Positions 29,999 to 38,807 of a stretch of 64,000 nucleotides of DNA are shown one piece after another; the stretch's first letter is position 1, and the number at the start of each line of letters is the position of its first letter. Origin of the DNA: Alphaproteobacteria bacterium (GTDB lineage Bacteria > Pseudomonadota > Alphaproteobacteria > Rhodobacterales > Rhodobacteraceae); assembly GCA_030428355.1 (NCBI GenBank), contig JAUIBL010000001.1, forward strand, positions 62,001-126,000, in the 5' to 3' direction. The notes under the pieces are model-generated. The model saw only the letters and a program-made list of their open reading frames with translations. It was not told the DNA's origin and made no database searches. Both the position numbers and the translations under genes were made by a program.

Positions 29999-32767
29999 AT
30001 GACTGATACGATCCGCTTTACTCTGGATGGCAAAGAGGTCGAGGCCCGCAAGGGTGAGACCATCTGGGAGGTGGCCAATGGCCGGGGCCTCGTGATCCCG
30101 CATCTGTGTCACAAACCGGCACCCGGCTATCGCCCCGATGGCAATTGCCGCGCCTGTATGGTCGAGGTCGAAGGCGAGCGCACTCTGGTGGCGTCCTGCA
30201 TCCGCGAACCCGTCGAAGGGATGGTGGTCACGACCGACTCGCACCGTGCCAAATCGGCGCGCAAGATGGTGGTCGAGATGCTGCTGGCGGACCAGCCCGA
30301 GCGCGACGCGGCGCATGACAAGTCTTCGCATCTTTGGGATATGGCCGAGCTGAACGGCGTGACGGAAAGCCGTCTGCCGACGCTTGAGGCCGAACGCATC
30401 CCGCTGCTCGACGACAGCCATGTCGCCATGCGCGTGAACCTCGATGCCTGCATCCAGTGCGGTCTCTGCGTCCGCGCCTGCCGTGAGGTGCAGGTCAATG
30501 ACGTGATCGGCATGGCAGGGCGGGGGCATGATGCCTATCCGGTGTTCGACTTCGACGATCCGATGGGGGCGTCGACCTGTGTGGCTTGCGGCGAATGTGT
30601 GCAGGCCTGTCCGACGGGCGCGCTGATGCCTGCGACCGTGCTGGATGAACAGCAGGTGGGTGACAGCAAGGATTACGACAAGGAGGTCGACAGCGTCTGC
30701 CCGTTCTGCGGTGTCGGCTGTCAGATCTCGCTCAAGGTCAAGGACAACAAGGTGGTCTATGTCGAAGGGATCAACGGGCCTGCGAACGAGGGGCGTTTGT
30801 GCGTCAAGGGCCGGTTCGGCTTTGATTACATCCACCACGACCACCGACTGACCAAACCGCTGATCCGGCATGCCGATGCGCCCGAGAAGGGGTTGAACGT
30901 CGATCCTAACAACTGGCACGAGGTGTTCCGCGAGGCGACATGGGACGAGGCGCTGGACTTTGCCGCCAAGGGGCTGAAAGGCCGGGGGCGCGAGGTTGCG
31001 GGATTTGGGTCCGCCAAGTGCACGAACGAAGAGGCGTATCTTTTCCAGAAGTTCATCCGTCAGGGCTTTGGCCACAACAACGTCGACCACTGCACGCGCC
31101 TCTGCCATGCCTCTTCAGTGGCGGCGCTGTTGGAGAACGTGGGATCGGGCGCTGTGACCGCGACATTCAACGAGATTGAAAACGCCGATGTGGCCATCGT
31201 CATCGGCGCGAACCCGATCGAGAACCATCCGGTGGCGGCGACCTATTTCAAGCAGTTCACCAAGCGCGGCGGCAAGCTTATCGTGATGGATCCGCGCGGT
31301 CAGGCACTCAAGCGGTTTGCCACGCATATGCTGCAATTCCGGCCGGGTGCCGATGTCTCTATGCTCAACGCGATCATGCATGTGATCGTCGAGGAGGAGC
31401 TCTACGACCGCCAGTATATCGAGGCCTATACCGAGAACTGGGAGGCCGAGAAGGCGCATCTGGCGGATTTCGCACCGGAAAAGATGGCCGAGATCTGCGG
31501 CATTGACGCCGAGACCCTGCGGGCGGTGGCCCGTGATTTTGCCGGTGGTAAGGCGGGGATGATCTTCTGGGGGATGGGAGTCAGCCAGCATATCCACGGC
31601 ACGGACAATTCGCGTTGCCTGATTTCTCTGGCGCTGATGACCGGGCATGTGGGCCGTCCCGGTGCCGGGCTGCACCCTCTGCGGGGTCAGAACAACGTGC
31701 AGGGCGCGTCCGATGCGGGGCTGATCCCGATGTTCCTGCCGGATTACCAGTCGGTGATGGACGACGGTGTGCGCTCCGCCTTTACCGAGGTCTGGGGGTC
31801 GGAGGACTTCTCGAACCAGAAGGGCCTGACCGTGACCGAGATCATGGATGCGGTCCATGACGGGCACATCAAGGCGATGTATATCCTTGGTGAAAACCCG
31901 GCCATGTCGGATCCGGATGTTGAACATGCGCGCGATGCGTTGGCCAAGCTCGACCATCTGGTCGTGCAGGACATCTTCCTGACCGAGACCGCCAACTATG
32001 CCGACGTGATCCTGCCCGCCGGTGCCTTTGCCGAAAAGTCGGGCACTGTGACCAACACCAACCGTCAGGTGCAGATGGGCCGTCCGGCCGTGACGCCCCC
32101 GGGTGAGGCCCGCGAGGATTGGGCGATCACAACGGAACTGGCGCGGCGCTGTGGCATGGACTGGCCGTACGAAAGCCCGGCAGATGTGTTCGCGGAGATG
32201 AAGCTGAACATGCGGTCGCTGGAGAACATCACCTGGGACCGTCTGGCGCGGGAAAACGCGGTGACTTACCCGTCTCTGTCGCCCGAAGACCCCGGCCAGC
32301 CGATTGTGTTCGGCGATGGCTTCCCCCGTCCGCAGGGCCGCGCGCGGTTCACGCCTGCATCGGTGATCGCGCCGGATGATGTGCCGGACAAGGATTATCC
32401 GATGATCCTGACCACAGGGCGGCAGTTGGAGCATTGGCATACCGGGTCGATGACGCGGCGGTCGGCGGTGCTGGACGCGGTGGAGCCGGAGGCGAACTGT
32501 TCGTTGCATCCCAGCACCCTGCGCAAGCTGGGGGTTGAGCCGGGCGGCCATGTGCGCCTGACCACCAAGCGCGGATCGGTTACGGTGATGGCACGGGCGG
32601 ATCGGGCGGTGGCGCCGGACATGGTGTTCCTGCCCTTCGCCTATGTCGAAGCGGCGGCGAACATCCTGACCAACCCGGCGCTGGACCCCTACGGCAAGAT
32701 CCCCGAGTTCAAGTTCTCGGCGGTGCGGGTCGAAGCGGCGGATACAGGCGCGGTGGCGGCGGAATAA
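29999..32767 (+). CDS. Formate dehydrogenase alpha subunit, molybdopterin type, stand-alone
   Basis: A 922-residue molybdenum or tungsten enzyme. Domains in order: a 2Fe-2S ferredoxin-like domain (CHKPAPGYRPDGNCRACMVE), a NuoG-like segment near residues 88-110 lacking the usual His-Cys cluster ligands, two 4Fe-4S sites (CIQCGLCVRAC and CVACGECVQAC), the MopB 4Fe-4S domain (CPFCGVGCQ), the catalytic domain with Cys369 in CTRLCHASSV where related enzymes have Cys or Sec, and a C-terminal cofactor-binding domain. It oxidises formate to CO2. No beta, gamma or maturation subunits adjoin it, so its electron acceptor is unknown. Confidence 0.88.
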   Translation: MTDTIRFTLDGKEVEARKGETIWEVANGRGLVIPHLCHKPAPGYRPDGNCRACMVEVEGERTLVASCIREPVEGMVVTTDSHRAKSARKMVVEMLLADQPERDAAHDKSSHLWDMAELNGVTESRLPTLEAERIPLLDDSHVAMRVNLDACIQCGLCVRACREVQVNDVIGMAGRGHDAYPVFDFDDPMGASTCVACGECVQACPTGALMPATVLDEQQVGDSKDYDKEVDSVCPFCGVGCQISLKVKDNKVVYVEGINGPANEGRLCVKGRFGFDYIHHDHRLTKPLIRHADAPEKGLNVDPNNWHEVFREATWDEALDFAAKGLKGRGREVAGFGSAKCTNEEAYLFQKFIRQGFGHNNVDHCTRLCHASSVAALLENVGSGAVTATFNEIENADVAIVIGANPIENHPVAATYFKQFTKRGGKLIVMDPRGQALKRFATHMLQFRPGADVSMLNAIMHVIVEEELYDRQYIEAYTENWEAEKAHLADFAPEKMAEICGIDAETLRAVARDFAGGKAGMIFWGMGVSQHIHGTDNSRCLISLALMTGHVGRPGAGLHPLRGQNNVQGASDAGLIPMFLPDYQSVMDDGVRSAFTEVWGSEDFSNQKGLTVTEIMDAVHDGHIKAMYILGENPAMSDPDVEHARDALAKLDHLVVQDIFLTETANYADVILPAGAFAEKSGTVTNTNRQVQMGRPAVTPPGEAREDWAITTELARRCGMDWPYESPADVFAEMKLNMRSLENITWDRLARENAVTYPSLSPEDPGQPIVFGDGFPRPQGRARFTPASVIAPDDVPDKDYPMILTTGRQLEHWHTGSMTRRSAVLDAVEPEANCSLHPSTLRKLGVEPGGHVRLTTKRGSVTVMARADRAVAPDMVFLPFAYVEAAANILTNPALDPYGKIPEFKFSAVRVEAADTGAVAAE

Positions 32768-32890
32768 GCTTTATTGAGCGCTGACGCGCGCAGGTTTTCT
32801 CGGCCACGGGCTTGCACCCCGTGGCCGATCTGCGTTTGGTGAGGTGACGCGTCTGACGGGTCTGTCGCATGTGGCACGGTCGGATGGAAG

Positions 32891-32911
32891 TATTTCGAAA
32901 GAGAAGAAGGG
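32891..32911 (+). repeat. 21-nt leader repeat, copy 2 (upstream of M20 hydrolase)
   Basis: TATTT, then C, then GAAAGAGAAGAAGGG; 20 of 21 bases match the copy at 11330-11350, with the same six-base gap to the start codon. Confidence 0.6.
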
Positions 32912-32917
32912 ACAGCC

Positions 32918-34117
32918 ATGTTGCCTGTGAAACCGGAGCGTTTTTTGGCAGACTTGCATGCTCTGCGCAGCTTTGGCGCATCAGGTATGGGCAAGGGCGT
33001 TGTGCGCCCGGCCTATTCCGATGCGGACATCGCGGCGCGCGAGTGGTTGGCCGGGCGGATGCGCGAGGCGGGGCTTTCGGTGCATGTGGATCCCGTTGGG
33101 TCCGTATTCGGGCTGGCCGAGGGCACATCGCTTTTGATGGGGTCGCATTCCGACAGCCAGCCCGAGGGCGGCTGGCTCGACGGCGCGCTGGGTGTGGTCG
33201 CGGCACTGGAGGTGGCGCGGGCCTCGGTCGAGGCGGGTGGGCCGCCGGTGTCGGTTTTGTCGTTTCAGGATGAGGAAGGCCGTTTCGGCGTGACCACAGG
33301 ATCGGCGGTCTGGTCGGGGAACTTGTCCCTGGAAAAAGCCGACAGGCTGACGGACCGGGACGGTGTGACCTTTGCCGAAGCGCGGGCGCGGATGCTGGGG
33401 CGATCGGAGTTGTTTGTCGACGCCAGCCGATTCAGCGGGTTTCTCGAAATGCATATCGAACAGGGGCCGGTGCTGGACCGCGAGGGTGAGGCGATTGGCG
33501 TGGTCGATGCGATTGTCGGCATTCGCGACATGAAGATCACGCTTGTGGGCGAACAGAACCACGCAGGCACCACGCCGATGCAGGGGCGGCGCGATGCGTT
33601 TCAGGCGTTGTCACGGTTCAACAGCCTGATTGCCGAACGGTTCGCCAACGTCGTCACGCCCGCGACGGTTTGGACCATCGGGCATGTGAGCTTGCATCCG
33701 AACGCTTCGTCCATTGTGCCGGGAAAGGTGACGTTTTCGATGCAGTGGCGTGATGGCGATGCTGACAGGCTGGCCCGGATGGAGCGTATCATACGCGAAG
33801 CGGCTGAAGAGGTGGCTGCGACCGGCGGGTTCGAATTGAGCTTTGGGCCGATGCTTGGGCTTGAGCCGGTGGACATGGATGCCCGCCTGAGAGGCGCGCT
33901 TGAAAGCGCCGCCGAGGCTGAAGTGCCCGGCCGCTGGCGCAGAATGCCGTCCGGCGCGCTGCATGATGCGACCAACGTGTCGAAACTGATGCCGGTGGCG
34001 ATGCTTTTTGTCCCGTCGATTGACGGGATCAGCCATGCCTTCGGCGAAGACACGGCAGAGAGCGATCTTGTGACCGGGCTGAAGGTGCTTGCCGGTGCCG
34101 TTCATGCACTGGCGTAA
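32918..34117 (+). CDS. M20-family Zn-dependent amidohydrolase (allantoate amidohydrolase / N-carbamoylase type)
   Basis: A 399-residue dinuclear-zinc hydrolase. Metal ligands are visible in [20 protein letters not shown] (His and Asp), [10 protein letters not shown] (Glu-Glu), [13 protein letters not shown] (His), and [14 protein letters not shown] (His); [17 protein letters not shown] is the dimerisation-lid segment. Family members release ammonia and CO2 from N-carbamoyl amino acids, allantoate or ureidoglycolate-like substrates. No purine or pyrimidine catabolic genes adjoin it, so the substrate is open. It follows the formate dehydrogenase on the same strand after 150 bases. Confidence 0.87.
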   Translation: MLPVKPERFLADLHALRSFGASGMGKGVVRPAYSDADIAAREWLAGRMREAGLSVHVDPVGSVFGLAEGTSLLMGSHSDSQPEGGWLDGALGVVAALEVARASVEAGGPPVSVLSFQDEEGRFGVTTGSAVWSGNLSLEKADRLTDRDGVTFAEARARMLGRSELFVDASRFSGFLEMHIEQGPVLDREGEAIGVVDAIVGIRDMKITLVGEQNHAGTTPMQGRRDAFQALSRFNSLIAERFANVVTPATVWTIGHVSLHPNASSIVPGKVTFSMQWRDGDADRLARMERIIREAAEEVAATGGFELSFGPMLGLEPVDMDARLRGALESAAEAEVPGRWRRMPSGALHDATNVSKLMPVAMLFVPSIDGISHAFGEDTAESDLVTGLKVLAGAVHALA

Positions 34118-34127
34118 TGTCGCCCGC

Positions 34128-35375
34128 TCAGCTGCATGTGATGGCAGATTGCAACCGGGCCGCGGTTTCAAAGACGTCTTCGAGGTCTTGTTGAACCCGC
34201 TTGTGGCTTTCGTCGATGTCCGCGATGAGACTGTCGAGCCCCTTGGCCTTTTCCCCAAGACGGTGTGTCTCCACACGCAGCGAAACGCGCACGGCGGACA
34301 GACCAAGCAGGGTTTGGCGCAGGCTGTCCATCCGACCAAGCACCTGACGGCATTCGTTTTCCATCCGGGCCACGACATCGTTTGATTGCGTGACATAGGC
34401 ATCTTGCAGGACATCAAGACAGGCGGATTCCCTGTCTTTTTCAGCCTGTGTCATGGCTTCATCGCCCTTCGCAAAGGTGTCCACCACCTCGGACATGATG
34501 CCAGAGGCACAGAGCAGGAATTGGCTTTCCTTGGATTGGCGGAAATTCGCGGTCGAGGCGTCTGACATAAGCGTCCCAAGCCGCGTGATGCCGCTTTTGA
34601 TGTCTGCAAGGATCAAATCGTAGTTGTTTGAAATTGCATCGATCGCGGCACGGTCCCGTCCCAGTTTCGTGGCTTTCAGTTTCATGTTCAGAATATAGAT
34701 GGCCCCCTGGGCCAATTCTGCCATGATCGTGACGATCCTGTTGCAGATCGTCCGCTGCGCCTCGGCAACCTCAAGCGCCTTGGTCAGGCTGGCAAGGGGC
34801 GTGCGCCCCAACTGGCGTTCACGTGCCTGAAACTCGGCGACAATGGCATGCGCCTGAAAATCCGAATAATCCTCGAACCCCAGTGCCGTGAGGTTTTGCA
34901 TCAGCAGTGCTGCGCTGTCTTTGGGCGACAGGGCCTTGTCCCGCTCTTGTTGCAGGATGGATTTGTAGAGGGCCTGCACCTTGCCCAGCGTCGGGCTTGT
35001 TGGTTTCATGCGAACAGACAGGTATCCGCCCGGGATTGGCAGGATCAAGGCATAGACCCAGTAATACTTGCCTGATCTTGCGCGGTTCTTGACATAGCCG
35101 GACACGGGCTTGCCGGATTTCAGTGTGTCCCAGATCAACCAGAACACCGCTTTCGGCATGTCGGAATGACGGATCAGCTTGTGCGGTGCGCCGCGTAAGG
35201 CGTCTTCCGGATATTCCGAGATCCGTGTGAACACAGTGTTGAATGCCTGAATGACGCCGCGTTCGTCGGTGCGCGAAAAGAAGAGTTCGTCAATCTGAAA
35301 GGGGCTTTCCTGATCGGTCTCGAATGTTTTTCCGGCGGCCTGATTGGCGTGGGGGTCAAGTATCAATGTCGTCAT
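34128..35375 (-). CDS. PAS-domain protein, Aer-like sensor without transmembrane region
   Basis: A 415-residue soluble protein. Residues about 25-130 form an Aer-type PAS domain (FFSRTDERGVIQAFNTVFTR, LIRHSDMPKAVFWLIWDTLK, YVKNRARSGKYYWVYALILP), which in Aer binds FAD and senses redox state. The remaining 280 residues are helical and coiled-coil-like, without the conserved hairpin tip of chemoreceptors and without membrane segments. A chemotaxis role is therefore possible but not shown. It is minus-strand, separated from the GNAT gene by about 180 bases with no other feature. Confidence 0.75.
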   Translation of the reverse strand: MTTLILDPHANQAAGKTFETDQESPFQIDELFFSRTDERGVIQAFNTVFTRISEYPEDALRGAPHKLIRHSDMPKAVFWLIWDTLKSGKPVSGYVKNRARSGKYYWVYALILPIPGGYLSVRMKPTSPTLGKVQALYKSILQQERDKALSPKDSAALLMQNLTALGFEDYSDFQAHAIVAEFQARERQLGRTPLASLTKALEVAEAQRTICNRIVTIMAELAQGAIYILNMKLKATKLGRDRAAIDAISNNYDLILADIKSGITRLGTLMSDASTANFRQSKESQFLLCASGIMSEVVDTFAKGDEAMTQAEKDRESACLDVLQDAYVTQSNDVVARMENECRQVLGRMDSLRQTLLGLSAVRVSLRVETHRLGEKAKGLDSLIADIDESHKRVQQDLEDVFETAARLQSAITCS

Positions 35376-35554
35376 CTACTGATTTCCCAAAAAGGCATCC
35401 CTTGATCTGTTGAACGCCCTGCAAGCGAGATGCCAAGGCAGCGCCGCGTCGGGGCGGCGGATGCAGACTCTCGAATTCAGGTGGGTGTTCGGCCATATGC
35501 CGCCGGTTTGGCCGTGCCTTTGACCGGTGTGGTCTCGGAGCCTCGGAGGTGATG

Positions 35555-36022
35555 CTAGACGGCGAGCCTGTAGGTGATTGAGGTGGGGTGATTGTATCCC
35601 GGATGGGCGGTGCGACCGGTTTCGCGGAAACCCATCGCTTCGAAGGTCGCGTGGTTTTCCACGAGTTCGATCCGGGTTTGCAGTTCCACGCAGGGCAAGC
35701 GCAACTCTGCGGCGCGGGACTTTGCAAGGGCAATGAGGTGGCGAGCCAGCCCCTGGCGTTGGGCATCCGGGGCGACGGCGAGTTTTCCCAAGTAGAGGCT
35801 GTCGGCTTTTGGCGTGAGAAACACACAGGCCTGAACCGGATCGCCGATCACCCAAACCTCGCCGTGTCCGGCTTGCTCTGCGACGCTTTCGAGGCTCAGC
35901 CTGTGCATCGAGGAAGGTGGGTCGATGCGCCCGTCCATGAAGGCAAACGAGGAACGGATCAGGGTCAGAACGTCTGTCAGATCGGCATCGCCGGGCACAA
36001 GACGGCGCGGTGTCAGCTCCAT
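35555..36022 (-). CDS. GNAT-family N-acetyltransferase
   Basis: A 155-residue acetyltransferase: beta-strand YLGKLAVAPDAQRQGLARHL carries the acetyl-CoA pyrophosphate loop (R/Q-x-x-G-x-A), and the C-terminal NHATFEAMGFRETGRTAHPG matches motif B. Substrate unknown. Its start overlaps the response-regulator stop by ten bases, so it is probably in the same transcript as the two-component genes. Confidence 0.9.
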   Translation of the reverse strand: MELTPRRLVPGDADLTDVLTLIRSSFAFMDGRIDPPSSMHRLSLESVAEQAGHGEVWVIGDPVQACVFLTPKADSLYLGKLAVAPDAQRQGLARHLIALAKSRAAELRLPCVELQTRIELVENHATFEAMGFRETGRTAHPGYNHPTSITYRLAV

Positions 36023-36714
36023 GTGACCTCGCCCAGAAAGATATAGCCCGCGCCATAGATCGTCTTGATCAGACGCGGGTTTTTCGGGTCCTCGCGCAGT
36101 TTGGTCCGCAGGCGCGAGATGCGCACATCCATCGCTCGGTCGAAACTGTCGCCTGCAGCGCCGCCCAGCGTGTCCTGCATGTAATCGCGGGTGATCAGGC
36201 GGTTCGGGCTTTCGAGGAAGAGCCGCAACACCTCGCCTTCAGCATGGGAAAACGGCGTTTCAGTGCCGCTTTCGTCCTCCAGCGAATAACGGTCGAAATG
36301 CGCAGTCCAGCCGTTGAAGCGGGCGGTCTGCCCCGTGGGTGCCGGGGTGGCGCGGGTGCGCAGACGGGCGCGGACACGGGCGACCACCTCGGCCGGATCA
36401 AAGGGTTTGATAATGTAATCATCAGCCCCAAGCTCCAGCCCGGTGATCTTGTCCTGCACCTGTGCGCGGCCAGAGATGATGATCACCGTCGCACCCTGTT
36501 CCAGCGCCAGACGGTGCACAAGGCTGAGGCCATCGCGGTCGGGCAGGCCGAGATCGACGAGGCAGACATCCGGGGTTGTGCGGCGCAGCGCGGTTTCGAA
36601 CTCTGCGGCGCGGCCAAAGCTTTGGGTGTCATAGCCTGCGTCTTCCAAAGCTTCGGACAGCATGGTGCGTATTGCGGGTTCGTCGTCGAGGATGGTGATC
36701 AGGGGTTTGGTCAT
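36013..36714 (-). CDS. OmpR-family response regulator
   Basis: A 233-residue two-domain regulator. Receiver: acidic pocket DDEPAIR, phospho-acceptor Asp54 in CLVDLGLPDRDG, Ser/Thr in VIIISGRAQ and Lys in DDYIIKPFDP. The DNA-binding domain is a winged helix ending TIYGAGYIFLGEV. It overlaps the hybrid kinase gene upstream by four bases and the GNAT gene downstream by ten. As the genes are divergent from the acyl-CoA ligase/ABC operon, that operon is the obvious candidate target, by inference. Confidence 0.94.
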   Translation of the reverse strand: MTKPLITILDDEPAIRTMLSEALEDAGYDTQSFGRAAEFETALRRTTPDVCLVDLGLPDRDGLSLVHRLALEQGATVIIISGRAQVQDKITGLELGADDYIIKPFDPAEVVARVRARLRTRATPAPTGQTARFNGWTAHFDRYSLEDESGTETPFSHAEGEVLRLFLESPNRLITRDYMQDTLGGAAGDSFDRAMDVRISRLRTKLREDPKNPRLIKTIYGAGYIFLGEVTWS

Positions 36715-38597
36715 GTCGGAACGGCCTCGTGGCCCAGAAACGCGGCCAGATCGGATTTGGTAAAGGGTTTGGGCAGCACGGCGGTTTTCGCAGCCGCGGT
36801 TTGGTGGCGCGGGTCAGACGCGGGCAGGGACGTCATCAGGTAGACAGGTTTCTTCGGCAAAGCTGCGACCAATTCGGTGCCAAGCGCCGGGCCTTCAAGA
36901 GAGATGTCCGACAAGACAAAAGCGATGTCGGGCACGCCTTGCGCAAGGGCAAGCGCTTCGTCTACCGATGTCGCCTCGATCACGCTGTGGCCAAGACTGG
37001 TGAGCATGTCGCGGATCGTGGTGCGCAGGTCAGGGCTGTCTTCCACCAGCAGAACAAGATCGTTGGTGAGGTGTCGTGCGGCATGGCGCAGCGGCAGGCG
37101 CAGGGTGACGCGTGCGCCTGTATCGGTGTTGCCGACCTGAAGCTGTCCGCCCGCCAGTTTGGCCATGTCATAGACCATCGACAGCCCAAGTCCCGATCCG
37201 CCATCACCCTTCGTGGTGAAGAACGGGTCCAGCGCGTGTTTCAGCGCCTCTTCGGAGAAACCGGCACCAGTGTCTTCGACGGTGAAGTCGATCCAGGTGT
37301 CGCGCATTTCGGTGGCTTTCAATCGGATCGCGCCCTGTTCGCCGCAGGCATCGCGGGCGTTCAGGATGAGGTTGAGAAGGCTGTCCTGAAGCTGACCGGG
37401 ATCAAGCAGGGCGCGTTCTGTGATCGAGGTGCTGACATGCAGGGCGATGCTGTCTGGCAGTGACGGCGCTGCCAGAGTGTGCAGATCCGACAGGAAGCTT
37501 GCCACATCAAGCGGTTCAGGCCGCCATGCCCGATGCGCGGTGATGTCGGCAATGCGGTTCAGAAGGTCACCCCCGCGCCGGGCAGCCTGCAATGTGGCAG
37601 TGATCAGCGGGTCCGCGTCAGGGGGCAGATCCATGCGGGCCAGTTTCGACTGCATGCCAAGAATGATTGTCAGCAGGTTCGAGAAATCATGTGCGAGGCC
37701 CGAGGTCAGTTGCGCAGCCATTTCGCGGCGGCGGGTCTGCTGGAGTGCGGCGCGGGCCTGCGTTTCCTCGGTCACGTCCATCGACAGGATGTAGACGCCG
37801 TTTTCGGTTTCGTCAGGGGTGAAGGCCACACGGATGCGGCGGGAACTGTGGATGTCGGTAAATTCGAACGTGGAGGGATCGCCCGCCAGCGCCATCTGAA
37901 GATGCGGCAGAACACGGGCATAGGCATCGTCGCCCAAGGCCTCGGAAATATGCAGCCCGACGATCTTGGATGGCCGTCCCGGCATGACATTCGAAAGGCG
38001 CCGGTTGGAAAACGTATAGCGCCCGGCGCTGTCCACATGGGCGATATGGGCGGGCATCATTTCGGTGGTCAGGCGTGTGCGTGCTTCCATCTCGGTCAGT
38101 TCGCGCTGCGCCTCTTCCAAGGCTGACACGGTTGCCGCGAGTTTGCGGTTGGTCGCCGCCAGTTCCTCGGACCGGGCCAGCACCTCTTCGGACAATAGCT
38201 CGGACCGGGTGCGCAGCAATTGCTCCTGCGATTTCACCTCGGTGATGTCGGTATAGACCGTGACCCAGCCGCCCTGTGGCAATGGTGCGCCTTCGACACT
38301 GATCGTGCGGCCATTGGCGCGGGTGCGTTCCATGTAGTGCGGCTGAAAGGCGCTGGCCTGTTCGACGCGGGTGCGGATGAAGGTTTCGACATCGTCGATC
38401 TCGCCGTATTCCCCACATTCGACCAGGTGGCGGATCGTCGTTTCGAAATCGGCACCAGGGCGGGTGAGGGCCTGCGGGAGATCGAACATCTCGGCAAAGC
38501 GCGCGTTGCAGGCGGCCAGTTTGAGGTCGCTGTCATAAATCGACAGCGCCTGACCGATCAGGTTCAACCCGGCCTGAATAAGCGCGTCTGTCTGCAT
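36711..38597 (-). CDS. PAS-containing hybrid histidine kinase
   Basis: A 628-residue kinase without clear membrane segments. Order: PAS domain (about 10-120), a coiled coil (SELLSEEVLARSEELAATNR), a second PAS (about 185-280), HisKA with His303 in LAHDFSNLLTIILG, HATPase with LLNLILNARDA, VEDTGAGF, DPFFTTK and GSGLGLSMVYD, and a C-terminal receiver with Asp564 in LSDISLEG and Lys in VLPKPFTKSDL. All catalytic residues look intact. The start is ATG at 38597; a TTG nine bases upstream is an alternative. It is cotranscribed with the response regulator. Confidence 0.93.
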   Translation of the reverse strand: MQTDALIQAGLNLIGQALSIYDSDLKLAACNARFAEMFDLPQALTRPGADFETTIRHLVECGEYGEIDDVETFIRTRVEQASAFQPHYMERTRANGRTISVEGAPLPQGGWVTVYTDITEVKSQEQLLRTRSELLSEEVLARSEELAATNRKLAATVSALEEAQRELTEMEARTRLTTEMMPAHIAHVDSAGRYTFSNRRLSNVMPGRPSKIVGLHISEALGDDAYARVLPHLQMALAGDPSTFEFTDIHSSRRIRVAFTPDETENGVYILSMDVTEETQARAALQQTRRREMAAQLTSGLAHDFSNLLTIILGMQSKLARMDLPPDADPLITATLQAARRGGDLLNRIADITAHRAWRPEPLDVASFLSDLHTLAAPSLPDSIALHVSTSITERALLDPGQLQDSLLNLILNARDACGEQGAIRLKATEMRDTWIDFTVEDTGAGFSEEALKHALDPFFTTKGDGGSGLGLSMVYDMAKLAGGQLQVGNTDTGARVTLRLPLRHAARHLTNDLVLLVEDSPDLRTTIRDMLTSLGHSVIEATSVDEALALAQGVPDIAFVLSDISLEGPALGTELVAALPKKPVYLMTSLPASDPRHQTAAAKTAVLPKPFTKSDLAAFLGHEAVPT

Positions 38598-38807
38598 GAA
38601 GCACAAGCCCGAACTTGGTGTACGTATGACTGGCTAGCATCGGATCGGCGCGGCGCAAAGACCGTCCGACCGCCTGTTACAATTCGTAAGGATTGAGAAA
38701 ACTTTAGGAAAAAGTTGACCCCCACCCTGCCTTTTGTCCAATCTTGAGACAGAGTCGCGCAAAGCGAACGGTTCGGGGAATGCACCCGGGCAACGGGAGG
38801 AAAAGTT

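Noticed and set aside
31091-31105. Selenocysteine (TGA) codon in the formate dehydrogenase
   Set aside because: The active-site codon is TGC (Cys369), and no SECIS-like need arises.
35376-35554. Small gene in the gap between the PAS protein and the GNAT gene
   Set aside because: No frame with a start, ribosome site and plausible composition was found.
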